Origin: an uncultured Phocaeicola sp.
Lineage (GTDB): Bacteria; Bacteroidota; Bacteroidia; Bacteroidales; Bacteroidaceae
Length of the DNA: 64,000 nucleotides
Reading direction: 5' to 3'
Assembly (NCBI GenBank): GCA_944319745.1
Contig: CALUET010000002.1
Span: forward strand, 186,001-250,000
Below the pieces are notes generated by a model. That model saw nothing but the letters and a program-made list of their open reading frames with translations, did no database searches and was not told the origin of the DNA. The position numbers were made by a program, and so were the translations under genes. Positions 8,937 through 17,919 of the stretch are shown here, in pieces; within the stretch, counting starts at the first letter, position 1, and every line of letters starts with the position of its first letter.

Positions 8937-9566
8937 ATGGCTGAAGCGAATGCAGGAAAGGTGAATAACGATGTGGAAACTAAAATCATTAATGTTGCCA
9001 AATCTTTGTTTATAGAGAAAGGTTTTGCCGAAACACACATGAGCGACATAGCCGAAAAAGTAGGAATAACCCGCCCGGCATTGCATTATTATTTCAGGAC
9101 GAAGGATAAAATTTTTCAGGTTGTTTTTGCTACAATTATTCAGTCCGTCATACCAAAGGTGAAGGACATCTTGTCGGAACAAAACATGCCGATAGGCAAA
9201 CGGGTTGAGGCAATTGTCGATACATATTACACGCTTTTCAAGGAAAATCCCTATTTGCCTCTTTTTGTGGTGAAAGAGATTCATCGGGATGTTGACCATC
9301 TGATTTATACGATTCGCACTTCACCAATGAAAGACACTCTGATAAAAATCAAAGAAATCCTACAAAAAGATATGCAGGAAGGGCGTTTAAAAAAGATTCC
9401 GTTCCCGGTATTGTTTTATACCTTTTACGGTATGTTGATATTTCCTTTCCTTACGAAGAATCTGATTATACATTTCGGAATCAATAATGAGGTGGAGTTT
9501 GAAAATGTTCTTGCGCGGTGGAAATCTCACATTATATCGCAAATGGAGGAACTCATGACGCCCTGA
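8937..9566 (+). CDS. TetR/AcrR-family transcriptional regulator
   Basis: The 209-residue protein has an N-terminal TetR helix-turn-helix at about residues 13-60 (VAKSLFIEKGFAETHMSDIA, then VGITRPALHYYFRTKDKIFQ) and a helical ligand domain of unknown specificity. It starts 31 bases after the activase stop and is probably cotranscribed with it. The inverted repeat at 4589-4604 over the activase start site is a plausible binding site, which would make the operon autoregulated. The inducer is unknown; an acyl-CoA would fit the activase but this is inference. Confidence 0.9.
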   Translation: MAEANAGKVNNDVETKIINVAKSLFIEKGFAETHMSDIAEKVGITRPALHYYFRTKDKIFQVVFATIIQSVIPKVKDILSEQNMPIGKRVEAIVDTYYTLFKENPYLPLFVVKEIHRDVDHLIYTIRTSPMKDTLIKIKEILQKDMQEGRLKKIPFPVLFYTFYGMLIFPFLTKNLIIHFGINNEVEFENVLARWKSHIISQMEELMTP

Positions 9567-9637
9567 ACCGTTTGTCTTTTAGACGCGTTGGCCAATACTT
9601 TGTCGTTCTGTTTCATCGTGTTTTCAAGAGTTCTTGT

Positions 9638-9645
9638 TATCTTTG
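9638..9645 (+). promoter_or_regulatory. possible cobB promoter -7 element
   Basis: TATCTTTG matches TAnnTTTG and ends 29 bases before the cobB ATG, within the 108-base gap after the TetR gene. No clear -33 TTG stands at the usual distance. The element suggests cobB may be transcribed separately from the activase operon. Confidence 0.5.
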
Positions 9646-9674
9646 CAGCCGTCTGAAAGAAATGATAAGGATTA

Positions 9675-11000
9675 ATGAAGTCACAGTTTTTGATAGCTTC
9701 GGTAGGATCGGGCGGCGGAAAGACAACATTTATGTTAGGTCTGCTGCGGGCGCTGCAAAAGAAAAAGGTAAAAGTACAGCCTTTTAAGTGCGGCCCGGAC
9801 TGTATCGATACCCAATATCACAAGCTGATTTCCAATTCCGATTCCATCAATCTGGATACACGCTTGGCTTCTTCCAATCACATGCAGTATATTTATAACA
9901 CATATGGCGAGAGAGCCGATGTCTGCATTGTGGAAGGTTCTACCGGTTTGTTTGATGGTTATAGAAAAGAGCAGGGCAGCAATGCCGAAATAGCCCGCCT
10001 GCTGCACATACCGGTGATATTGTCTGTTAATGCAAAGGGCATATCATATTCGGTGGCACCGCTGTTGTTTGGATTTAAGAACTTCAATCCTTCGGTAAAA
10101 ATAGCAGGTGTCGTATTTACAAACGTTGTATCGCCATCTCATTTTCAACAGCTCAAAGACGCTTGTCGCGACGCGGGAATGGTGTGCTTGGGGTATTTGC
10201 CTTTCGATGACAAACTCCGTTTCCCGTCTCGTTATTCGGCTTTGACTGTGGCATTGAAGACCGAGTTGAATGACATTGCATCCCGGATTGCCGAGCAAAT
10301 AGAGGCACATGTTGACCTGCATAAATTGTTGGATTTATGCATGCGTGTCTTTCCCTGTTCTTATACATTGCCTTATACCTCGGAGGCAGAGGACAGGAAA
10401 GAGTGTTTCCGCGGTAATAAAAAACTACGTATAACCGTGGCTTGCGATGTGGCTTTCAACTACTTGTTCCAGGAAAATCTCGACCGATTGTCAGATATGG
10501 GCCGGATAACTTGTTTCAGTCCCATATACAGTAAGGAACTTCCTGATTGTGATATGCTTTATTTACCGGGAGGAGTGCCCGAATTGTTCGCCCGCCAGCT
10601 TCACCGGAGAAAAGATTTGTTGAAGCAAATAAAAGATTATGTGGAGTCGGGCGGTAAGGTCTTGGCCGAATGTGGTGGGGTGGCTTTACTGGCACAATCG
10701 CTGATTTCGAGGGAAGGGGGGAGCGTATATGCCATGTCGGGGGCCTTGCCGGTAAGTTACACAATGGAACAGGCTTCGTTGAAGACGGGCTATCGTACGA
10801 TAATCTATCCTGGAGGAGAGTTGAAAGGATATGAATTTCATTATGCCCACATTGTGGCAAACGACGGTTTTAATTCGGTTCGAAAGATATATGGTCCCGA
10901 TGGTTTGGAAAGCGATACGCCGATATATCGATATAAAAATGTGATAGCCGGTCAGGTGCGCTGGTATTTTGGTGAAAGCGATCCCTGGAAGCTGTGGTGA
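9675..11000 (+). CDS. cobB: cobyrinate a,c-diamide synthase-like glutamine amidotransferase
   Basis: The 441-residue protein has the CobB/CbiA layout. A P-loop GSGGGKTT near residues 11-18 lies in a dethiobiotin-synthetase-like domain with DCIDTQYH and VEGSTGLFDG segments. A C-terminal class I amidotransferase domain has the nucleophile Cys333 in AECGGVALL and a His in YEFHYAHI. The family amidates the a and c side chains of cobyrinate using ATP and glutamine. No other corrin gene is nearby, so it may serve a cobalamin pathway encoded elsewhere or a different acid substrate. The ATG at 9675 follows GATAAGG. Confidence 0.85.
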   Translation: MKSQFLIASVGSGGGKTTFMLGLLRALQKKKVKVQPFKCGPDCIDTQYHKLISNSDSINLDTRLASSNHMQYIYNTYGERADVCIVEGSTGLFDGYRKEQGSNAEIARLLHIPVILSVNAKGISYSVAPLLFGFKNFNPSVKIAGVVFTNVVSPSHFQQLKDACRDAGMVCLGYLPFDDKLRFPSRYSALTVALKTELNDIASRIAEQIEAHVDLHKLLDLCMRVFPCSYTLPYTSEAEDRKECFRGNKKLRITVACDVAFNYLFQENLDRLSDMGRITCFSPIYSKELPDCDMLYLPGGVPELFARQLHRRKDLLKQIKDYVESGGKVLAECGGVALLAQSLISREGGSVYAMSGALPVSYTMEQASLKTGYRTIIYPGGELKGYEFHYAHIVANDGFNSVRKIYGPDGLESDTPIYRYKNVIAGQVRWYFGESDPWKLW

Positions 11001-11081
11001 AAGAAATAAATATTTATTGTCGGATATGCTTGTGGGAGGCGTAACGCAAAACTTTCTTTTATGCAATAAGTAGTTATAAAT

Positions 11082-11115
11082 AGGACGACGCATTTCGATG
11101 AATTTACGTCGTCCT
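11082..11115. terminator. hairpin between convergent cobB and aldo/keto reductase
   Basis: AGGACGACG (11082-11090) pairs perfectly with CGTCGTCCT (11107-11115) across a 16-base loop. T-runs are weak on both strands, but the position between convergent genes fits a shared terminator. Confidence 0.6.
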
Positions 11116-11129
11116 CTAAATGTCCGATA

Positions 11130-12700
<1,571 letters not shown>

Positions 12701-12738
12701 TGTTGTTTCCTTTTTGAGATTATGATTATGGTTATATG

Positions 12739-12954
12739 TCAATCTTTGATTGTGTCCGACAGCCCTTTTAATATTTCTATCTCGTTTGATTCCAAATATA
12801 TGCGGGTATTATTTGATGCGGCAATTCCGGAAGAGTATTCTCCGACGAGGAAACTGTGTAAAAGTTGCTGCGGCGTAACTCGATGTCGTTCTGCAATAAA
12901 GCATACAGCTTCGTCCGTACATAATTCTTTGGGATAGTTCGTTTTGGGCTCCAT
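12739..12954 (-). CDS. conserved-looking small protein of unknown function
   Basis: The 71-residue frame starts MEPKTNYPKELCTDEAVCFI and is predicted mostly helical, with no signal peptide or membrane segment. I do not recognise a family. It is the first frame after the divergent promoter region, ends 38 bases before the flavin reductase ATG, and shares its strand and probable transcript. The upstream purine-rich GAAGAAG could act as a ribosome site. Position and coding-like composition argue that it is real. Confidence 0.6.
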   Translation of the reverse strand: MEPKTNYPKELCTDEAVCFIAERHRVTPQQLLHSFLVGEYSSGIAASNNTRIYLESNEIEILKGLSDTIKD

Positions 12955-12979
12955 TACTTCTTCATTTTTTTATTTGATG

Positions 12980-13092
12980 CAAAATTAGTTTGCAATGCGG
13001 GTAGCATTTGTAATCATAAGTCGGGAAACCATACCATTTTCACTGAATTTGCAATTTACGTAAATCGTTATTCGCAAGATATTTTATCTTTG
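12980..13092. promoter_or_regulatory. divergent promoter region, reductase operon and AraC gene
   Basis: A minus-strand -7 element TAATTTTG (12987-12980) serves the reductase operon and a plus-strand TATCTTTG (13085-13092) serves the AraC gene. Between them lies the perfect 12-base palindrome ATTTACGTAAAT (13054-13065), placed about 20 bases before the AraC -7 element. It is a candidate regulator site. Neither promoter shows a clear -33 TTG. Confidence 0.55.
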
Positions 13093-13124
13093 CGTTTATC
13101 GAATATGTACAAGGAGAACAAGTC

Positions 13125-14024
13125 ATGAGTAAGATATTAAAAGTAAAAAACGTCAATGATTATGCGCGTTATCTTGGGAGTGCGGAGCAGCACCCGTTGG
13201 TTTGTGTAATCGATTATGCGGAGGTGTCCCCCATACGTCATAGTCTTAACAATTACTCTGTGTACGGCCTTTTCCTCAGAGATGATGCCGCAGTTGATCT
13301 TAGCTATGGTTGTGGTAAATACGATTATAACAAGGGAACGCTGCTGTGTGTGGCGCCCGGACAAATAGGAGGTAAGGAAGATAATGGTGAAAGAGCGTCA
13401 ATCACCGGTTGGGCACTCCTTTTTCATCCCGATTTATTACACGGCACATCTCTGGAAAAGCGCATTAAAAATTATTCGTTTTTCGATTATCGTGTAAACG
13501 AAGCTCTGCACATGACTGATGAAGAACACGGCATTTTTGTTTCTTTAATGCGGCAAATTCGTGAAGAGCTCGGCAAGAAACCGGACGAACTTCAAAGAGT
13601 TATTATTGTGGGATACATTGAATTGGCATTAAATTTCTGTCAGCGTTTTTATAACCGCCAGTTCATTACCCGAAAGATTGAGAACTCCGACATACTTGTC
13701 AGGTTTGACCAACTGCTTCGCGATTATTTTGAAGAAAAACTTCAACTGACTCTTGGCCTGCCTACCGTGCAGTATTGTGCGGACAAGCTGTGCATGTCAC
13801 CCAATTATTTCGGCGATGTGATAAAAAAGACTACGGGAGATACGGCAAGCAACCATATTCGTTTGTTTATCATTCAGCTTGCAAAAAATGAACTTGCCGC
13901 CGGAGAGACTATAACTCAGGTATCAGACAAATTAGGCTTCGAATACTCCCAGCATTTCAGCCGCATGTTTAAGAAGCAGGAAGGCATTACTCCGTCTGAG
14001 TATTGCCGACGTCTGTACGGTTGA
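13125..14024 (+). CDS. AraC-family transcriptional regulator
   Basis: The 299-residue protein has an N-terminal cupin-like sensor half and a C-terminal pair of helix-turn-helix motifs from about residue 200. These include LPTVQYCADKLCMSPNYFGD and the AraC signature ITQVSDKLGFEYSQHFSRMF with KKQEGITPSEYCRR. It is divergent from the flavin reductase/aldo-keto reductase operon and probably controls it. The ATG follows AAGGAGAAC, one of the better Shine-Dalgarno sites in the window. The effector is unknown. Confidence 0.93.
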   Translation: MSKILKVKNVNDYARYLGSAEQHPLVCVIDYAEVSPIRHSLNNYSVYGLFLRDDAAVDLSYGCGKYDYNKGTLLCVAPGQIGGKEDNGERASITGWALLFHPDLLHGTSLEKRIKNYSFFDYRVNEALHMTDEEHGIFVSLMRQIREELGKKPDELQRVIIVGYIELALNFCQRFYNRQFITRKIENSDILVRFDQLLRDYFEEKLQLTLGLPTVQYCADKLCMSPNYFGDVIKKTTGDTASNHIRLFIIQLAKNELAAGETITQVSDKLGFEYSQHFSRMFKKQEGITPSEYCRRLYG

Positions 14025-14061
14025 CAATGTGGAGGCGTGTATCCGGCTACCATCACATAAA

Positions 14062-14126
14062 CTGCCGTCCGTCCACATGTCTTGCAGAAACCTATAAATT
14101 CTATATCAGACAGTGACGGACGGCAG
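14062..14126. repeat. 12-bp perfect inverted repeat between convergent genes
   Basis: CTGCCGTCCGTC (14062-14073) and GACGGACGGCAG (14115-14126) are perfect complements separated by 41 bases. Neither side has a T-run. It lies between AraC and the convergent zinc-ribbon gene and could be an unusual bidirectional terminator. Confidence 0.7.
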
Positions 14127-14137
14127 ACAGAATGTAA

Positions 14138-14470
14138 TCAGCACAACTGCCACCAGTCGTGGCTTTCCGTATCGATATACGATGTTGTTTCAGTATTCTC
14201 TACGTTGTTTTCTTCCGTTTCTCCTTCTTCTTCGGGATCGCTACACATACCCATTATAATGAAACAAACAACAACAATCCAGAACACCTTTGAACTCAGA
14301 ATTCCCCAAATGCAGCCGTCGTCATCTGATTCGCCTCGTGCTTTTGCTTCGGCTTTTGCCCTTTTTGCTTCCGCTTCGCATCGCCCGCTGCAATACGAGT
14401 ATATGCTACTTGCAGTTGAATGATTGGGGTCATATTCCCGACCACACCATCGACATCTACGTTTATCCAT
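14138..14470 (-). CDS. small zinc-ribbon membrane protein of unknown function
   Basis: The 110-residue protein starts MDKRRCRWCGREYDPNH. Two CxxC/CxxxC knuckles (CRWC at residues 5-8 and CSGRC near residue 25) look like a zinc ribbon, followed by an Ala/Lys/Glu-rich helix and one hydrophobic segment VFWIVVVCFIIMGM at about residues 60-73. An acidic, low-complexity tail follows. The start at 14470 removes an implausible Asn-rich extension. It begins 13 bases after the stop of the upstream gene at 14484 and is probably cotranscribed with it. No function can be assigned. Confidence 0.65.
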   Translation of the reverse strand: MDKRRCRWCGREYDPNHSTASSIYSYCSGRCEAEAKRAKAEAKARGESDDDGCIWGILSSKVFWIVVVCFIIMGMCSDPEEEGETEENNVENTETTSYIDTESHDWWQLC

Positions 14471-14483
14471 CTTCTTTTTATTA

Positions 14484-15293
14484 TTATTTAAGTTCAACTT
14501 CCATAAAATCACTCACAATAGCTTCGAGCCGCTTCTCCTTTTCCTCTTTCGACAGGCGTGCCGACGGGTGATTGGTGCGGTAGGCGGGAACGTCAACACC
14601 GGGAAGCATCATTTTGGCGACATCTCCTACGGCAAACGGCGGCAGGGCGGTAAACTGTGCCCCTTCCCAGCAATCGCAGATGCGGCTGTCGTAACTTCCC
14701 GTAAGAAACAGAATTAAGTCGGGTTTCAGGATTTCAACTTCCTTGCCCACCACGTCAAAGTGTTGTTTCTGTAGTCTGTAAATTTCCTCCCCGCAGAAGC
14801 CGGACCCTTCGGCCTTGCCGATTTTTACGATGTTGTTCCACAAATAGGCAATCCGTTTTCCTGCACAGCGGGCATTGAGCATCGACGCAAACCGGTTGAA
14901 CCCGTTGTGGAATGTGCCATACCGCGTAGCGTTGAAGTTGAAACCTTCCCGGTGATTCAGGTGATAGTCGCTGTAGAAGATTTCGTAGATGCCCATGACG
15001 GCTCCCATGGTTACTTCCGGATTGAAAACAGGCGACGGGGGTGTGCCGAAATCGTCCTCAGTACCTACCCAACTGTTCGTCTCCTGTCCGAAAATCATTA
15101 CCTTCAGGTCGGCATCGGTATACCAGCTTTCCGTAGGAACGCCATTGGCCCAATACGCCAGGCTCAGCAGAAACGGATAGGAAGGTTTCACGGAAGTGTG
15201 TCCGTTGCAGGACAGAGCCCGACAGGCATCGCAAAATTCTTTCCACTGAGAGGCATAAAGAGATTCCAATTGTTCATTCAATTTCATATCCAT
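14484..15293 (-). CDS. uncharacterised protein, weakly uracil-DNA-glycosylase-like
   Basis: The 269-residue protein starts MDMKLNEQLESLYASQWKEF. Segments DLKVMIFGQETNSW, ILKPDLILFLTG and YRTNHPSARLSKEE sit in the order and spacing seen in uracil-DNA glycosylase-superfamily proteins (GQxx near the N-terminus, HPS near the C-terminus), but the similarity is by eye and weak. The frame stays open for 104 more codons upstream, but those bases belong to a separate structured RNA unit with its own terminator at 15357-15371. The ATG at 15293 after AAAAGAGA is therefore used. The function is unknown. Confidence 0.7.
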   Translation of the reverse strand: MDMKLNEQLESLYASQWKEFCDACRALSCNGHTSVKPSYPFLLSLAYWANGVPTESWYTDADLKVMIFGQETNSWVGTEDDFGTPPSPVFNPEVTMGAVMGIYEIFYSDYHLNHREGFNFNATRYGTFHNGFNRFASMLNARCAGKRIAYLWNNIVKIGKAEGSGFCGEEIYRLQKQHFDVVGKEVEILKPDLILFLTGSYDSRICDCWEGAQFTALPPFAVGDVAKMMLPGVDVPAYRTNHPSARLSKEEKEKRLEAIVSDFMEVELK

Positions 15294-15356
15294 TCTCTTT
15301 TGCATCTGCCGGCTCCGCACAGATGTGTCCATAATATTAGTAGGATGTATATATAC

Positions 15357-15689
15357 AAAAAAACGTGGAGCCAGCCCTGTCGCTCGTTCCACGATAGAAA
15401 GGCCTTCGCATTGCCCGGATTGTCGAAACGAGCAACGCTGAAAGCCCCACGCCGATGTAAGTATATAATAATCCCTCAGGGTTTGACCTCTGTACGTGTC
15501 AATCCCTTTTGAGAATGTATATATAACACACCTCATAGGGCGTTCCCGCTGCTTTGTTTTTGACAATCCGTAGAGGTTGCGAAGTTCTTCTATCGTCAAA
15601 ACCAAAGCGTACAGTTACGCCTTTATGTATATAATATAATATCTTCTGCGTACAAATCCACCCTCATTGGTGAGTGGATGAGTACTTAG
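15357..15689 (-). ncRNA. candidate structured RNA, about 330 nt, with own promoter and terminator
   Basis: A minus-strand promoter at 15696-15726 would start RNA near 15689. The region folds into several stems. TTTTGACGAT/ATTGTCAAAA is a 10-bp stem with one G-U (15601-15592 with 15567-15558). TTGAC/GTCAA pairs at 15502-15498 and 15487-15483. The last is a long two-part hairpin with CGTGGGGC/GCTCCACG outside (15451-15444 with 15371-15364) and GCTCGTTTC/GGAACGAGC inside (15433-15425 with 15390-15382), followed by seven T (15363-15357). The octamer TATATACA recurs, at 15633-15626, 15523-15516 and 15353-15346, with a near copy at 15467. I do not recognise a known family such as RNase P RNA, tmRNA or 6S. 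Existence as RNA is inferred from promoter, folds and terminator. Confidence 0.6.
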
Positions 15690-15726
15690 ATATTACAAAT
15701 GTAATATCTTTTTCCGTATCATGCAA
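15689..15726 (-). promoter_or_regulatory. promoter of the structured RNA, -7 element inside a perfect inverted repeat
   Basis: On the minus strand TTG (15726-15724) is separated by 20 bases from TACATTTG (15703-15696). The -7 element is the centre of a perfect inverted repeat, GATATTACA-AA-TGTAATATC at 15689-15708, which could bind a repressor. Confidence 0.65.
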
Positions 15727-15765
15727 TTAAAAATCAGTAAATTTACCATAGGAAAAGGCATTTCG

Positions 15766-15790
15766 AAAAAATAACAGTGAATCACTGTTA
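15766..15790 (-). terminator. terminator of the amidohydrolase operon
   Basis: TAACAGTGA and TCACTGTTA (15772-15790) are perfect complements around one base. On the minus strand they run into TTTTTT, so this is a clear rho-independent terminator 43 bases after the gene. Confidence 0.75.
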
Positions 15791-15832
15791 AAGCCTTCTT
15801 TAATAATTTCCGGTCCCAATATGGTAATAGAA

Positions 15833-16837
15833 TTAATCATGAGAGAACAACTTCTCGGCATTCTTCCGCAGAATCAGGTCGGTATATCTTGCCAATCTCT
15901 TGTCTGCGGCGAGCGTCTGTTTCAACTTTTTCAGGTTGGCCCGGAGAACGGGAGCAGGCAAGTAGGGGTAATCCGAACCGTAAAGAATGTGTTCCGGCGT
16001 GGTAATGGTGAGCAGCGACCGAATGACTTCTGTTGTAGGACTGCCGGCAAGGTCGTAATATAAGCGCGAGAGATTACCTTCCCAATCAATCGGTTGCATA
16101 TACTTCTGTGCCACCATTGCCGGAAGGAGTGCCTTTATGCGGGGTAAGGCCAGCGGCAGGAACGAACCGCAATGCGGAACAACCACTTTCAGATTGGGGT
16201 ATCTTGCCAATACATTGTGCGCCATCATATTCACTACCGCACGGGTGGTTTCTGCCGGATATTCGTACATGGCGAACGGTGTGGCGAGATCTGTGGAAAA
16301 AGGTGTAGGGCGATGCGGATGAATGATGATGACGGCATGACGTTCGTTCAGGATTTTCATTAGCGGTTCAAGTTCTTTTTCACCTAAATATTGCCCTCTG
16401 CTGTTTGTAGCCAACTTCACGCCATCCGCATTTAGCGTGTCGAGTGCATAAATAGCTTCGCGAATGGCAGCATCGACGTCGGGCAAAGGCAAGGCGGCAC
16501 AAAACCTGAATCGGTCCGGATATTGGCGTTTTATTTTTGCCGAAATCTCATTCACTTTACGAATGCAACGGGAGCTTTCTTCCGTATCGCCAAAATAAGG
16601 TTGTGGGGCCGGCATTGTCAATATGGCGGAACGAATGCTTGCGCTGTCCATGAAGGCGAGATGTTTTTCCACATCCCATTGCGGCAAAGGGAAAGTTTCT
16701 TCAAGTTCTGCATCATGCGCTTTGAGAAGTTCAATATATTCCGGTACGATGATGTGCGTGTGGACATCCATGATTTGCTGGGCTTCTGCCGACATTGTTA
16801 AGGCTGTAAGCAGAGCAATCATCAGTTGTTTCTTCAT
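15833..16837 (-). CDS. exported amidohydrolase (amidohydrolase 2 / ACMSD-like family)
   Basis: The 334-residue protein begins with a signal peptide (MKKQLMIALLTALTMSAEAQ). The metal motif VHTH follows, then GVKLATNSRG, a His in IIIHPHRP, another in VVPHCGSFLP, and the catalytic Asp in YGSDYPYLPA near residue 288. The family hydrolyses or decarboxylates cyclic substrates with zinc; an exported member is unusual and probably acts in the periplasm. It starts 33 bases after the cyclophilin-like gene and shares its operon. The substrate is unknown. Confidence 0.85.
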   Translation of the reverse strand: MKKQLMIALLTALTMSAEAQQIMDVHTHIIVPEYIELLKAHDAELEETFPLPQWDVEKHLAFMDSASIRSAILTMPAPQPYFGDTEESSRCIRKVNEISAKIKRQYPDRFRFCAALPLPDVDAAIREAIYALDTLNADGVKLATNSRGQYLGEKELEPLMKILNERHAVIIIHPHRPTPFSTDLATPFAMYEYPAETTRAVVNMMAHNVLARYPNLKVVVPHCGSFLPLALPRIKALLPAMVAQKYMQPIDWEGNLSRLYYDLAGSPTTEVIRSLLTITTPEHILYGSDYPYLPAPVLRANLKKLKQTLAADKRLARYTDLILRKNAEKLFSHD

Positions 16838-16870
16838 GTGTGCGTCTTTATTATTGCTTGTATTTGTTTG

Positions 16871-17341
16871 TTATTCCAGGGAGAGTGTCACAGTTACATC
16901 GCTTTTACCCAGGATTTTTCTCAATTCAGTTTGCGAAACATTGTTTATTTTTCCTAATTTAGTGAGGCTCCATGAGTTGGTGTCATAGTATATGACGAAA
17001 TTATGTCCTTGATAAAGGATGATGTCTCCCGGCTTGGTTGTGATTGGTTTATCGTTTCGTGGCAAGCGAATGCCGAGTGAACCTACTTTTTCCATATTGG
17101 CATAGTCTTCCATTTTTACGGTAATGTTGCCTTTGGCAAGCTGTTCCATGAGAGCACGGGTGGAAGAATTGTCTTCTAACGTAGCGGTGAATGCTTTACC
17201 GCCTTCCACTGTTAGTTTGATAACATAGTTTTCCATATCTATATTGTTGGGATTGTTAAAAGCTTTTCGCTGCGTTTGGGCAGTCGCTCCAAAAGCAGCA
17301 ATCATCAGAATCAGGGTGATATACAATTTATTCATGCCCAT
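16871..17341 (-). CDS. exported cyclophilin-like fold protein
   Basis: The 156-residue protein has a signal peptide (MGMNKLYITLILMIAAFGATAQ) and then a domain with the pattern FTATLEDNSSTRALMEQL, VGSLGIRLPR, GDIILYQGHNFVIYY, NSWSLTKLGKI. That order is typical of the cyclophilin-like (DUF369/COG4070-type) fold, which lacks proven isomerase activity. It is first in an operon with the amidohydrolase. An internal ATG two codons in is an equally good start. A minus-strand -7 element TACTTTTG lies at 17446-17439. Confidence 0.8.
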   Translation of the reverse strand: MGMNKLYITLILMIAAFGATAQTQRKAFNNPNNIDMENYVIKLTVEGGKAFTATLEDNSSTRALMEQLAKGNITVKMEDYANMEKVGSLGIRLPRNDKPITTKPGDIILYQGHNFVIYYDTNSWSLTKLGKINNVSQTELRKILGKSDVTVTLSLE

Positions 17342-17557
17342 CGGTTTTTATAGTTTATATTATTAAACGATAATTTGAACTTGGTTGTTAGCCGTTTTTC
17401 TTGTCATCAACATTATCAGGATGTTTCATCCTGTTTTACAAAAGTACTTGTCAATGAAATGAAAGACTGTAACAAATCCACAGAAATTTGTAACCTTTTT
17501 ACCAAATATTATGGCTTTGCCTGATGAGCTGAACAGAAAAGACTTATGTGATAGGGC

Positions 17558-17607
17558 AAAAAAATAATCAAACAGCCGGCGTTTTTACCGATGAACTGTT
17601 TGATTAT
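17558..17607 (-). terminator. terminator after tRNA-Gly
   Basis: ATAATCAAACAG (17564-17575) and CTGTTTGATTAT (17596-17607) form a perfect 12-bp stem with a 20-base loop. On the minus strand the stem ends in a seven-base T-run, directly downstream of the tRNA. Confidence 0.85.
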
Positions 17608-17613
17608 CTGAAG

Positions 17614-17686
17614 AGCGGTAAGCGGGGTTCGAACCCGTGACCTTCGGCTTGGGAAGCCGACGCTCTACCAACTGAGCTACTACCGC
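17614..17686 (-). tRNA. tRNA-Gly(CCC)
   Basis: A 73-nt cloverleaf: acceptor GCGGTAG/TTACCGC, D-arm GCTCAGTTGGTAGAGC, anticodon stem TCGGC/GCCGA around loop TTCCCAA (anticodon CCC), T-loop TTCGAAC. CCA is not encoded. Confidence 0.95.
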
Positions 17687-17703
17687 ATCGTTTTTTGACG
17701 TTG

Positions 17704-17734
17704 CAAAAGTAGGATTTATTTTGTGAATTCCCAA
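17704..17734 (-). promoter_or_regulatory. tRNA-Gly promoter
   Basis: Minus-strand TTG (17734-17732), 20 bases, then TACTTTTG (17711-17704), 17 bases before the tRNA. Confidence 0.75.
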
Positions 17735-17919
17735 TTTTTTATCGGCATTTTTCTTTTTCTCTTCGTTCTTTTACGGTTTTGCTGGTGGCTGAGAATTGAA
17801 AATTTTCGCAGAAAACGAAGGGAGGTACTGATTTTTCAATTCTCGCTTGTTCTGGAAAGAAGAGCAGGTTCGAATTTGTGCATAACCTTCCTTTATCGCA
17901 AGGAAGGTGTTCTTTTTTT
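17731..17919 (+). ncRNA. candidate small RNA with terminator, about 190 nt
   Basis: Three nested or consecutive folds lie on the plus strand. The outer stem is CTCTTC (17759-17764) with GAAGAG (17859-17864). Inside is the perfect 12-bp stem GAGAATTGAAAA (17791-17802) with TTTTCAATTCTC (17833-17844), capped by TTTTC-GCA-GAAAA (17803-17815). A strong rho-independent terminator follows: ACCTTCCTT (17885-17893), six-base loop, AAGGAAGGT (17900-17908), then seven T ending at 17919. No protein-like frame explains the terminator. The promoter is uncertain: TTATTTTG at 17716-17723 with TTTG at 17694-17697. The 5' end is a guess. Confidence 0.5.
17885..17919 (+). terminator. strong rho-independent terminator of the candidate small RNA
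   Basis: A perfect 9-bp stem, loop TATCGC, and a run of seven T shortly after. No annotated plus-strand gene precedes it within the region, which is why a small RNA is proposed. Confidence 0.85.

Noticed and set aside
15294..15605. 104-residue N-terminal extension of the protein at 14484
   Set aside because: The DNA folds into stems, has its own promoter, and includes a terminator with seven T between it and the ATG at 15293.
17866..17881. T-loop-like GGTTCGAAT suggesting a tRNA fragment
   Set aside because: The matching T-stem and the other arms are missing; it is probably chance or part of the candidate small RNA.
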